Positions 1 through 5,830 of a DNA stretch of 23,432 nt are shown one piece after another (within the stretch, counting starts at the first letter, position 1; the number at the start of each line of letters is the position of its first letter). Where the stretch lies: the NCBI GenBank assembly GCA_023395675.1, contig JAEWYL010000269.1, positions 1-23,432 on the forward strand, written 5' to 3'. The translations under genes were made by a program, and so were the position numbers. Source of the stretch: Chloroflexota bacterium (GTDB lineage: Bacteria; Chloroflexota; Anaerolineae; Anaerolineales; UBA4823). The notes under the pieces are model-generated. The model ran no database searches. It was not told where the DNA came from and was given only the letters and a program-made list of their open reading frames with translations.

Positions 1-47
1 GGCATGGGGGGGCGGGGCGGCCCCCCCTCCCCCCCGCCCTGCCCCCA
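1..47. other. GC-homopolymer-rich window edge
   Basis: This stretch is almost purely G and C, with G runs followed by C runs that can pair (gggcgggg against cccccgccc). No coding frame or T-tract is visible. It may be the tail of a hairpin belonging to a gene left of the window, but the edge cuts it off, so no function can be assigned. Confidence 0.3.
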
Positions 48-90
48 ATATTCATTAATGAGGCAGCCAAACCGGCTGGCCCCAACCGTC

Positions 91-119
91 TTGACGGTAT
101 AGATAAGGCGCTTTATAAT
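91..119 (+). promoter_or_regulatory. Sigma-70-type promoter of the znuA-like gene
   Basis: TTGACG (91-96) and a perfect TATAAT (114-119) are separated by exactly 17 bp, so this is close to the sigma-70 consensus. Transcription should start near position 126, inside the palindrome at 125-139, about 30 nt before the znuA start codon. Confidence 0.85.
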
Positions 120-124
120 GAAAA

Positions 125-139
125 TGAAAATCATTTTCA
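125..139. promoter_or_regulatory. Fur-family (probably Zur) operator
   Basis: A perfect 7-1-7 palindrome, TGAAAAT-C-ATTTTCA, begins six bases after the -10 box and covers the expected transcription start. The wider 19-mer at 120-138 agrees with the classical Fur box at 16 of 19 positions. The 7-1-7 form is the one described for Fur-family zinc repressors in Actinobacteria. Because the downstream gene is a zinc-type binding lipoprotein, Zur is the likeliest regulator; Fur or Mur cannot be excluded from sequence alone. Binding here would block RNA polymerase when metal is plentiful. Confidence 0.8.
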
Positions 140-155
140 CTTATCTGGAGATTGA

Positions 156-1118
156 ATGAACCAGCGGAGCTTAATCTTTCTGGCGCTAATTCTGGCCCTG
201 GCTGTCTCTCTCACCGGGTGCGGAGCGCAGACCGGACCGGCTAACGGAGAAGCATCTCCTGCGGGCGAGCTCAACGTGCTCGCAGTCGAATCATTTCTGG
301 CCGATATCGCCCAACACGTCGCCGGAGACCGGCTGCAGGTCAGCGCCCTGATCCCAAACGGGCTGGACCCGCACGTCTTCCAACCCGCGCCGCGAGATGT
401 GGCCCGGGTCGCAGACAGCGATATCCTGATTCTGGTCGGGGCCGGAGTGGAGGAATGGCTCAGCGAGACCCTGGAGAATGCCGGGGGTGAACGCCTGTTG
501 GTCGAAGCCTCGGCCGGACTGGAGAGCAGGGCCCGGCCTGAAGAAGAGGAAGATGGGGATGAGCAGCATGCCCATGCGGAAGGTGATCCTCACTTCTGGC
601 TGGATCCGGTCAGCGTGATCCGCTTCGTGGAGAACATCCGGGACGGGTTCATCCAGGCCGATCCGGAAGGCCGGGAAAGCTATACTCGAAATGCCGGGGC
701 GTACATCGAGGAATTGGAGGCTCTGGATGCCTGGATCCGCGAGCAGGTGGCGGAGATCCCCGCAGAACAGCGCCTGCTGGTGACGAACCATGAAAGCTTC
801 GGTTATTTCGCAGACCGTTATGGCTTCCGCGTCATCGGCGCGGTCGTCCCCAGCGTAAGCAGCGGGGCCTCGCCCTCGGCGCAGGAACTGGCCCGTTTGA
901 TCGACCGCATCCGCGATAATAACGTCCAGGCCATCTTCCTGGAGACGGGCGCAAACCCGAGGCTGGCCGAGCAGATTGCGGCAGAGACCGGGGTAACCGT
1001 GGTAACCGGGCTGTACACGCATTCAATCAGCGAACCGGGGGGAGAAGCGCCGGGCTATATCGAGATGATGCGCTCCAATACCCGGGCCATCGTGGACGCC
1101 CTGAGCCCCGGCCCTTAA
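156..1118 (+). CDS. znuA: Zinc/manganese ABC transporter substrate-binding lipoprotein (ZnuA/TroA family)
   Basis: Captures Zn2+ (or Mn2+) outside the membrane and hands it to a ZnuBC-type permease. The 320-aa product starts with a lipoprotein signal and lipobox LTGC (Cys22). Expected metal ligands are His73 (in DPHVFQP), His146 (in DPHFWLD) and His212 (in TNHESFGYF). An acidic, His-containing loop (about 128-142) precedes His146; such loops mark the zinc-type cluster A-1 proteins. At the usual fourth ligand, in the LYTDS-like motif, this protein has LYTHS (His289). The start is supported by GGAG five bases upstream. No permease or ATPase gene lies beside it, so ZnuBC must be encoded left of the window or elsewhere. 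The upstream palindrome predicts repression by metal. Family assignment is firm; zinc rather than manganese is inferred from the His-rich loop and His212. Confidence 0.9.
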   Translation: MNQRSLIFLALILALAVSLTGCGAQTGPANGEASPAGELNVLAVESFLADIAQHVAGDRLQVSALIPNGLDPHVFQPAPRDVARVADSDILILVGAGVEEWLSETLENAGGERLLVEASAGLESRARPEEEEDGDEQHAHAEGDPHFWLDPVSVIRFVENIRDGFIQADPEGRESYTRNAGAYIEELEALDAWIREQVAEIPAEQRLLVTNHESFGYFADRYGFRVIGAVVPSVSSGASPSAQELARLIDRIRDNNVQAIFLETGANPRLAEQIAAETGVTVVTGLYTHSISEPGGEAPGYIEMMRSNTRAIVDALSPGP

Positions 1119-1831
1119 GGGAGGCCCTCCTGGCTGATCAACAGCTCGACATGGGCCGTTTCGTCCTCCAGAGAGGCCCTTTCTTCCTTGGACAGCTCCA
1201 ACTCCGACAGGGCGGAAAGCGAGGCGCGAGCACGCTCCAGGTCTTTCAAGCGAACTGCCAGCTCGGCCCGGTAAAGATAAGCCCGGGCGAATGCGAGCGC
1301 GCTTGCATCCCGAAAGCGCTCAAGACCATTCTCCAGCGTTTTCAGCGCCGCAGCCTCATCGCCGTGAGCGTCACCCAGCCGCGCAGCCACCCGGACGATC
1401 CCATCCAGCCCCTCCACTTTTTCCTCCGCCGCACGCTCCTCGGTGTCGCCCAGGCGGAAGATTCTCAGCCAGTTTCCGCCCGGGTCCACCACGCTGAAGC
1501 CGCGCACGGTGCCGAATTTTTTGCGGGGCCGTAAGATCCGAGGGATCCCGGCAGACGGGAGCTTTCCATATGCGGTTCTTAATCCCCCGGCGAAAGCGCG
1601 GTACAGGCTGTCCGGGTCGGGTACAGCAATGATCACACTGCCGTAAGAGTTTTCCGGTACAAAGTCCGGCATGCCAAACAGGTGAATCTGAATTTCCTCC
1701 AACTCTACCACGGCAGAGGGGTTGGGGCGAAGCTGCCGGTACGTCTGCCTGAAGCCAAGCGCTTTATAAAAGGCAATTGATTCGTCCAGGTCGCGGCAGG
1801 GGAGGAGGGGGTACATTTTCTCATTTGCCAT
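1115..1831 (-). CDS. VOC-fold (glyoxalase/bleomycin-resistance-like) protein with helical C-terminal extension
   Basis: The 238-aa protein has an N-terminal VOC domain (about residues 5-130). Its elements are YPLLPCRDLDESIAFYKALGF, a metal-ligand-like acidic strand VVELEEIQIHLFG, and the closing FSVVDPGGNWLRIF typical of the family. Residues from about 135 to 238 form a charged, Ala/Leu/Glu-rich helical region resembling TPR hairpins, which ordinary VOC proteins of about 130 aa lack. The substrate cannot be told from sequence: members range from dioxygenases to drug-binding resistance proteins. The start is supported by AAAGGAG upstream of the ATG. Its TAA stop overlaps the znuA TAA on the other strand (shared TTAA), so the two genes are tail to tail with no room for a terminator between them. 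Confidence 0.8.
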   Translation of the reverse strand: MANEKMYPLLPCRDLDESIAFYKALGFRQTYRQLRPNPSAVVELEEIQIHLFGMPDFVPENSYGSVIIAVPDPDSLYRAFAGGLRTAYGKLPSAGIPRILRPRKKFGTVRGFSVVDPGGNWLRIFRLGDTEERAAEEKVEGLDGIVRVAARLGDAHGDEAAALKTLENGLERFRDASALAFARAYLYRAELAVRLKDLERARASLSALSELELSKEERASLEDETAHVELLISQEGLP

Positions 1832-1867
1832 AAAAGTGCTCCTTTACTGGGTGACAGCTCAAAGACG

Positions 1868-1926
1868 GCTGATGGTGGTATATACGGCAGATTCGCCACT
1901 GCATACACCACCATCAGCTTTTTTTT
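1868..1926 (+). terminator. Intrinsic terminator, rightward
   Basis: Arms GCTGATGGTGGT (1868-1879) and ACCACCATCAGC (1907-1918) form a perfect 12-bp stem. A small internal stem (1887-1890 with 1899-1902) lies in the loop, and eight T residues follow (1919-1926). The T-tract exists only in the rightward direction. No rightward gene ends just before it. The nearest is znuA, 750 bp upstream, so the znuA transcript would have to run antisense through the whole VOC gene to reach it. The same hairpin would sit in the VOC mRNA leader. Confidence 0.8.
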
Positions 1927-1987
1927 AACCAACTCCTGATAATACCAATGAAATAAATAAGCCTGTTGTGACAGGAAAACTCCAAAT

Positions 1988-2050
1988 ATGGGAAATTTAC
2001 CCCATGCGGCATGGGGATTCTGTCCATCCAGCTTGTGAAAAATTTCCCAT
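1988..2050. repeat. Nested inverted repeats in intergenic DNA
   Basis: An outer pair, ATGGGAAATTT (1988-1998) and AAATTTCCCAT (2040-2050), is a perfect 11-bp inverted repeat. Within it, CCCCATG (2000-2006) and CATGGGG (2010-2016) form a perfect 7-bp hairpin with a 3-nt loop. The element lies 79 bp upstream of the candidate -10 box of the respiratory operon. It could be a regulator binding array (repeated CCCAT half-sites) or an RNA structure; it matches no riboswitch class that I recognise. Confidence 0.65.
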
Positions 2051-2105
2051 GTTCCAGGGAGGTCGTGGGTCGCTCTGGGGCGATAAAAATGGGACGAGCC
2101 TCCGA

Positions 2106-2134
2106 TTTACTTTCCCCCTGTGAAATTTTATACT
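2106..2134 (+). promoter_or_regulatory. Candidate promoter of the rightward respiratory operon
   Basis: TTTACT (2106-2111) and TATACT (2129-2134) are separated by 17 bp. The -10 is good (5/6) and the -35 is weak (4/6). Start of transcription near 2141 would leave a leader of about 50 nt before the small membrane ORF at 2194. Confidence 0.5.
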
Positions 2135-2193
2135 AAGGATAACAAAATGAGAGAAAGGTTAATGCCGGTTCATTAGAAGATAAGGAGGTCGTT

Positions 2194-2307
2194 ATGGAAC
2201 CTGCGACCGCAGTTTTACTGATTGGTCTGGTTCGCCTGATCATCCCGCTCTCGGTGCTCTTGATCGTGGGCACCTGGGTTGAACGGCGCGGCCGGCGGAC
2301 TGTGTAG
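2194..2307 (+). CDS. Small single-pass membrane protein, 37 aa
   Basis: This short gene has a very strong ribosome binding site (AAGGAGG, 2182-2188) placed correctly before ATG 2194 and ends at TAG 2305-2307. The product is one hydrophobic helix (about residues 6-27) followed by a basic tail (ERRGRRTV), which predicts a cytoplasmic C-terminus. Its pattern RLIIPLSVLLIVGTWVERR resembles the N-terminal helix of the next gene (RLGLPVGVTVLLVMWLRR): R-L, then P, then V/L residues, then W and paired arginines. It may be a duplicated or split version of that membrane anchor. No family is recognised. Position at the head of the respiratory operon suggests an accessory subunit or assembly factor. Confidence 0.65.
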   Translation: MEPATAVLLIGLVRLIIPLSVLLIVGTWVERRGRRTV

Positions 2308-2388
2308 AAGCGTGCGCTCGCCTGGCTCTGGCTCAGCCAGCGGCGCCGGTCATCTCTCAGCCCGTATTATATGGAATGAGAGGAAGTT

Positions 2389-2739
2389 ATGGAAAGTATA
2401 AACACGATGCTCTTGATGATCTTCGGGTTCTTGCTGCGGCTGGGACTGCCTGTGGGCGTTACCGTGCTCCTGGTCATGTGGCTGCGGCGGCTGGATTTCC
2501 GCTGGCAGAAGGAATCTGCCTCTGAAATGGCGAAGCTGAACCTGGAACAGCCCCACAATACTGGTTGTTGGGAATGCAACGGCTGTCCCGAGGAAAAACT
2601 TACTGGCTGTAAAGCTTATGCCCATCCGGAGACGCCCTGCTGGCAGGTTTTCAGAGATGAGAACGGCAGGCTGAGAGAAAACTGCCTGGTCTGCAGCGTT
2701 TTCCGCAGCGCCCCGATCCCCGCTGCCTCCGGCGATTAA
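2389..2739 (+). CDS. Membrane-anchored Cys-rich (two-CW-like) protein
   Basis: The 116-aa protein has one N-terminal transmembrane helix (about 7-31), a basic stop-transfer segment, and a soluble domain with seven cysteines at 60, 63, 66, 74, 84, 99 and 102. The arrangement includes CWECNGCPEE, CKAY, PCWQVF and CLVCSVF. This matches what I know of the two-CW domain (repeated CW motifs plus a CxxC), a small Cys-rich module of unknown function. With the basic residues after the helix, the Cys domain is predicted to be cytoplasmic. GAGAGGAAG precedes the start. It is the second gene of the respiratory operon, so a role in redox sensing or in assembling the Fe-S/cytochrome complex is possible but unproven. 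Confidence 0.75.
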   Translation: MESINTMLLMIFGFLLRLGLPVGVTVLLVMWLRRLDFRWQKESASEMAKLNLEQPHNTGCWECNGCPEEKLTGCKAYAHPETPCWQVFRDENGRLRENCLVCSVFRSAPIPAASGD

Positions 2740-2750
2740 CCGCCGGAGGC
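2725..2750 (+). repeat. Hairpin enclosing a stop codon
   Basis: GCCTCCGGCG (2725-2734) and CGCCGGAGGC (2741-2750) pair perfectly over 10 bp. The TAA stop of the Cys-rich protein gene (2737-2739) lies in the 6-nt loop. No T-tract follows, so it is not an intrinsic terminator. It may adjust transcript stability between the small membrane genes and the cytochrome gene. Confidence 0.6.
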
Positions 2751-2817
2751 CGGGTCGCGGGAATTACCGGACGATCGTTGGAATAATCCATTACAGTATC
2801 TTTGAGGAGGATGCCTG

Positions 2818-3720
2818 ATGGTCAAACGATTTCTAATTCGCCTGGCATACGGAATGATTTTTGCCCTGCCCCTGATGGTTCTGACGTATGCCATCGCCCT
2901 GGCGAGCGCTCAAGAACCCAACGGAGATACCTCCGGGCAGAGCGCGCTGGACTGCAAATCCTGCCATCCCAGTTTCCATGAGAACTGGGAGAACAGCGCC
3001 CATAAGGACGGTTTTACGAACCCGGCTTTTCAGGCTGCCTTCCAGGAACAGGGCCAGCCGGGGAGCTGCCTCACCTGCCACGTAACCGGATATGATTCGG
3101 AGACCGAAAAGTGGGATGAGGACGGCATCACCTGCCAGGCTTGTCACAGCCCAATCCCCGAGAATCACCCGAAGGCACCCATGCCCGCCGAGCGTTCATC
3201 CAAGCTCTGCGGCGACTGCCACGAGGAGACTTACTTCGAGTGGCAGGCCAGCGAGCACCGGCAGCAGGGATTGGACTGCGTGGGATGCCACAGCGCCCAC
3301 ACGACGGACATGAAGGCCAAGGACCCACAGACCCAGTGCGCCACCTGCCACCGGCAGCGCTCCTCCAATTTTGCTCATTCCCGGCACGCCTCCCAGGGCC
3401 TGACCTGCGCCGACTGCCACCTGGCGACGCTCGAAGATCCCGCCCAGGAGGGGCACGCCCGCATGGATCACAGCTTTTCGGTTCGCTTGAGCACCTGCAA
3501 CCAGTGCCACGCCTATGAGATGCACGATCCTGCCGAGGTGCACCCGGAGAACCCCACCCCGGTGCCCCACGACGCCCTGGGCGCTGTCGAGCATCCCGTA
3601 TCCGCAGAGCCGAACCCGGTAAACCCGCTGGGCTTTGCCTCGCTCTCAGGCCTGATCGGTCTTGCAGCCGGCGCCTTAATCGCACCCTGGCTGGACCGCA
3701 TCTTCCGCAAACGGCGCTGA
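2818..3720 (+). CDS. Membrane-anchored octaheme cytochrome c
   Basis: The 300-aa protein has a Sec signal (about 1-31, ending ALASA) and eight CxxCH heme-c sites starting at residues 46, 84, 106, 131, 154, 174, 197 and 227. A C-terminal membrane helix (about 271-290) ends in a basic IFRKRR tail. The heme domain is therefore outside the cytoplasmic membrane and anchored at the C-terminus. Additional histidines are available as sixth ligands. GAGGAGG lies eight bases before the ATG. The next two genes encode a four-cluster ferredoxin and an NrfD protein, a grouping seen in quinol-linked cytochrome complexes (Nrf-type, Cbc-type). The likely job is to pass electrons between the Fe-S/NrfD pair and an outside acceptor. 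The sequence lacks the variant CxxCK heme site and length of NrfA nitrite reductases. The physiological partner is unknown. Confidence 0.9.
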   Translation: MVKRFLIRLAYGMIFALPLMVLTYAIALASAQEPNGDTSGQSALDCKSCHPSFHENWENSAHKDGFTNPAFQAAFQEQGQPGSCLTCHVTGYDSETEKWDEDGITCQACHSPIPENHPKAPMPAERSSKLCGDCHEETYFEWQASEHRQQGLDCVGCHSAHTTDMKAKDPQTQCATCHRQRSSNFAHSRHASQGLTCADCHLATLEDPAQEGHARMDHSFSVRLSTCNQCHAYEMHDPAEVHPENPTPVPHDALGAVEHPVSAEPNPVNPLGFASLSGLIGLAAGALIAPWLDRIFRKRR

Positions 3721-3742
3721 TCCGGATGAAGAGGGAATCGAG

Positions 3743-4504
3743 ATGAGCGGTATTAACAGACGTGACTTTTTGAAACTGGGGGCGGCAGGCGCGGCCATCG
3801 CGGGCGGTGTGCGCTTCGTGAAGCTGGCGGCCGCCTCGGAGCCCACCGGTTCCAGCCCGCACAAGTGGGTGATGGTCATTGACCAGGCCAAGTGCATCGG
3901 CTGCGGGTACTGCACCCTGGCCTGCCGGGCCCGGAACGATGTCTCCCCGGATATCTCCTGGAACCGGGTGATGCAGTCCGGCGAGGTGAATGGGAAACCG
4001 GTCTACCTGGCGCGCCCCTGCATGCACTGCGAGCACGCTCCCTGTGTGGAGGTCTGCATGGTGCGGGCCAGCTACTACCGGCCGGACGGTATCGTGATGA
4101 TGGACTACGACCGCTGCATCGGCTGCCGCTACTGCGAAGTGGCCTGCCCGTACGGCGCCCGGGCCTTCAACTGGGAAGAGTTTACGGGTCCCAACCCGGC
4201 TGTCCCGTCCTGGGGACAGCCCGAGGTGGAACGGCGCCCGCGCGGGGTGGTGGAAAAATGCTCTTTCTGCGCCCACCGCATTGACCGGGGTCTGAGCCTG
4301 GGATTGAAGCCCGGCGTGGACGAGGAAGCCACGCCGGCCTGTGTAGTGGCCTGCCCGGTAGGAGCGCGCACGTTTGGGGATCTGAACGACCCGGAGTCGA
4401 ACGTCAGCCAGCTGCTGGCAAAATTCCCCTCCTACCGCCTGCGTGAAGACCTGGGAACCGCGCCGCGGGTGTACTACCTGCCGGCCCGGGAGGAGAAGGC
4501 ATGA
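3743..4504 (+). CDS. Tat-exported four-cluster [4Fe-4S] ferredoxin subunit (DmsB/NrfC/PsrB type)
   Basis: The 253-aa protein begins with a twin-arginine signal (NRRDFLKLG, residues 5-13), so it is folded before export. Sixteen cysteines provide four [4Fe-4S] clusters: 51/54/57/61 (CIGCGYCTLAC), 93/96/101/105, 125/128/131/135 (CIGCRYCEVAC), and 173/176/200/204 (CSFC with ACVVACPVGA). This is the standard layout of the electron-transfer subunit of CISM-type oxidoreductases. It overlaps the following NrfD gene by four bases (ATGA), indicating translational coupling and a tight complex. No molybdopterin catalytic subunit is encoded nearby, so electrons probably go to the octaheme cytochrome just upstream. 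The exact complex cannot be named from the sequence. Confidence 0.92.
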   Translation: MSGINRRDFLKLGAAGAAIAGGVRFVKLAAASEPTGSSPHKWVMVIDQAKCIGCGYCTLACRARNDVSPDISWNRVMQSGEVNGKPVYLARPCMHCEHAPCVEVCMVRASYYRPDGIVMMDYDRCIGCRYCEVACPYGARAFNWEEFTGPNPAVPSWGQPEVERRPRGVVEKCSFCAHRIDRGLSLGLKPGVDEEATPACVVACPVGARTFGDLNDPESNVSQLLAKFPSYRLREDLGTAPRVYYLPAREEKA

Positions 4505-5745
4505 GCACGATCCGCAAACACCTTACGCCCTTTCAGCTCTGGCTGGCGTTTCTGGCGACTCTCCTGGTAGCGGGTGTGATCGCCGGGGGTCTGGTCCTGG
4601 CAAAGGGCCTTGTGCTCACCAATCTGAATGATGTGGTCCCCTGGGGGCTGTGGATTACGATTGACCTGTCCTCCATCGCCATGAGCGCCGGGGCCTTCCT
4701 GCTGTGCGCCGCGGTGTACCTCCTGGGCTTGAAAGCCTACCAGCCGGTGGCCCGCACCGCGACCTTCATCGGCCTGATCGGTTACAGCATGGCCGTGCTG
4801 ACCCTGATGCTCGATATCGGCCGGCCCGACCGTTTCTGGCATGCGCTGGTGTACTGGAACCCCCACTCGCTGTTGTGGGAAGTGACCATGTGCGTCACCC
4901 TTTATCTCACTGTGCTGCTCCTGGAAACGGCCCCGATCATCGGCGAGACCGAGTGGATGCAGCAGCGGTACCCGGCGCTCGCGGCTCGCCTGGAGAGTAT
5001 TCACCGCCTGGCGCCCTACCTGGCTGTGGTCGGACTGGTTCTCTCCAGCCTGCACCAGTCCTCGTTGGGTGCCGCCTATGGGGTGCTCAAGGCCCGCCCG
5101 ATCTGGTACCGCCCGGATATGTCGGTGCTCTTTATGGCCTCCGCGGTGGTTGGCGGGCCTTCTCTCACCGTGCTGGTCTCCATGCTCTCTTCCCGGCTGA
5201 CCAAACGGGCTCAGGTGGACGACCGCCTGCTGGAACGATTGTCGAACTTCATCGGCTGGGCCCTGGTGGTGTACCTCTACTTCCGTTTCTGGGACGCCCT
5301 GGCGATGACCTACACCTACGAACCGGGCCGGACAGAGGGGCTGCAGTTCCTCACCCGCGGGCCGCTGGCCTTCAACTTCTGGGTGGGTGAGATCCTCTGC
5401 GGAGCCGTGATCCCCATACTCCTGCTCCTGCTGCCCCGCTTCCGGCATATCCCGGCCCTGCGGATGCTGGCCCTGGCGATGGTGGTGGGCGGGGTGGTGG
5501 CCTACCGCTGGGATATCAACATGGCGGGCCAGCTTACGCTGCTGAGCTATCTGCCTCAGGAGCTGACCACCCGCTACACCACCTACTTCCCATCCTTGAT
5601 CGAGATCCTCTCGGGTGCGGGGGTGGTGGCCTACGGCGCGCTGGCTCTCACGCTGGGGATACGCTTCCTGGGCATTGTGGACCACCGCAAGAAGGCTCAC
5701 GCGCATGCGGTGGAGGAGACCCCTGCCCTGGCGCCGGCTGATTGA
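4501..5745 (+). CDS. nrfD: NrfD/PsrC-family quinol-binding integral membrane subunit
   Basis: The 414-aa polytopic protein has about ten predicted transmembrane helices and family hallmarks such as PWGLWITIDLSSIAMSAGAF and LMLDIGRPDRFWHALVYWNPHSLLWE. NrfD proteins oxidise or reduce membrane quinones without carrying heme and dock the four-cluster ferredoxin on the outer face. Translation is coupled to the upstream ferredoxin gene through an ATGA overlap. It is the last gene of the rightward arm and is followed by a strong bidirectional terminator. The symbol denotes the family, not proven nitrite reduction: no NrfA is present. PsrC, DmsC-like and ActC/F-like roles are alternatives. Confidence 0.9.
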   Translation: MSTIRKHLTPFQLWLAFLATLLVAGVIAGGLVLAKGLVLTNLNDVVPWGLWITIDLSSIAMSAGAFLLCAAVYLLGLKAYQPVARTATFIGLIGYSMAVLTLMLDIGRPDRFWHALVYWNPHSLLWEVTMCVTLYLTVLLLETAPIIGETEWMQQRYPALAARLESIHRLAPYLAVVGLVLSSLHQSSLGAAYGVLKARPIWYRPDMSVLFMASAVVGGPSLTVLVSMLSSRLTKRAQVDDRLLERLSNFIGWALVVYLYFRFWDALAMTYTYEPGRTEGLQFLTRGPLAFNFWVGEILCGAVIPILLLLLPRFRHIPALRMLALAMVVGGVVAYRWDINMAGQLTLLSYLPQELTTRYTTYFPSLIEILSGAGVVAYGALALTLGIRFLGIVDHRKKAHAHAVEETPALAPAD

Positions 5746-5785
5746 TCAGAATCTCAGCTTCGAGCTCAGAATTGACACGAACGAA

Positions 5786-5811
5786 AAACGGGCGGCCGCG
5801 GCCGCCCGTTT
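5786..5811. terminator. Bidirectional intrinsic terminator between convergent respiratory arms
   Basis: A perfect palindrome of 22 bp (5788-5809) consists of ACGGGCGGCCG and its reverse complement, extended to 26 bp by flanking A and T pairs. Rightward it is followed by TTTATTTATT; leftward it is followed by TTTTTCG. It can therefore end both the rightward operon (last gene to 5745) and the leftward operon (last gene ending at 5831). Confidence 0.92.
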
Positions 5812-5830
5812 ATTTATTCAGTCTGGCAGT

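Larger units (their letters stand above)
1832..2193. other. Intergenic region with hairpins between the VOC gene and the respiratory cluster
   Basis: This 362-bp non-coding stretch is much more AT-rich than its neighbours. It holds a strong rightward terminator (1868-1926), a nested pair of inverted repeats (1988-2050), a further foldable block (GGAGGTCG near 2059 with CGAGCCTCC near 2095) and a candidate promoter (2106-2134). It is the divergent control region for the leftward VOC gene and the rightward respiratory operon. A weak leftward -10 (TATTAT, 1944 to 1939) could serve the VOC gene. Confidence 0.6.

Noticed and set aside
4474..5706. A 410-codon minus-strand frame opposite the NrfD gene
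   Set aside because: Composition is His/Gln/Gly-rich nonsense typical of a reverse frame of a membrane-protein gene, and NrfD on the other strand is certain.
4501..5745. Nitrite reductase (Nrf) operon
   Set aside because: The NrfC/NrfD-like proteins are present, but no NrfA with the CxxCK heme site is found, so ammonification cannot be claimed.
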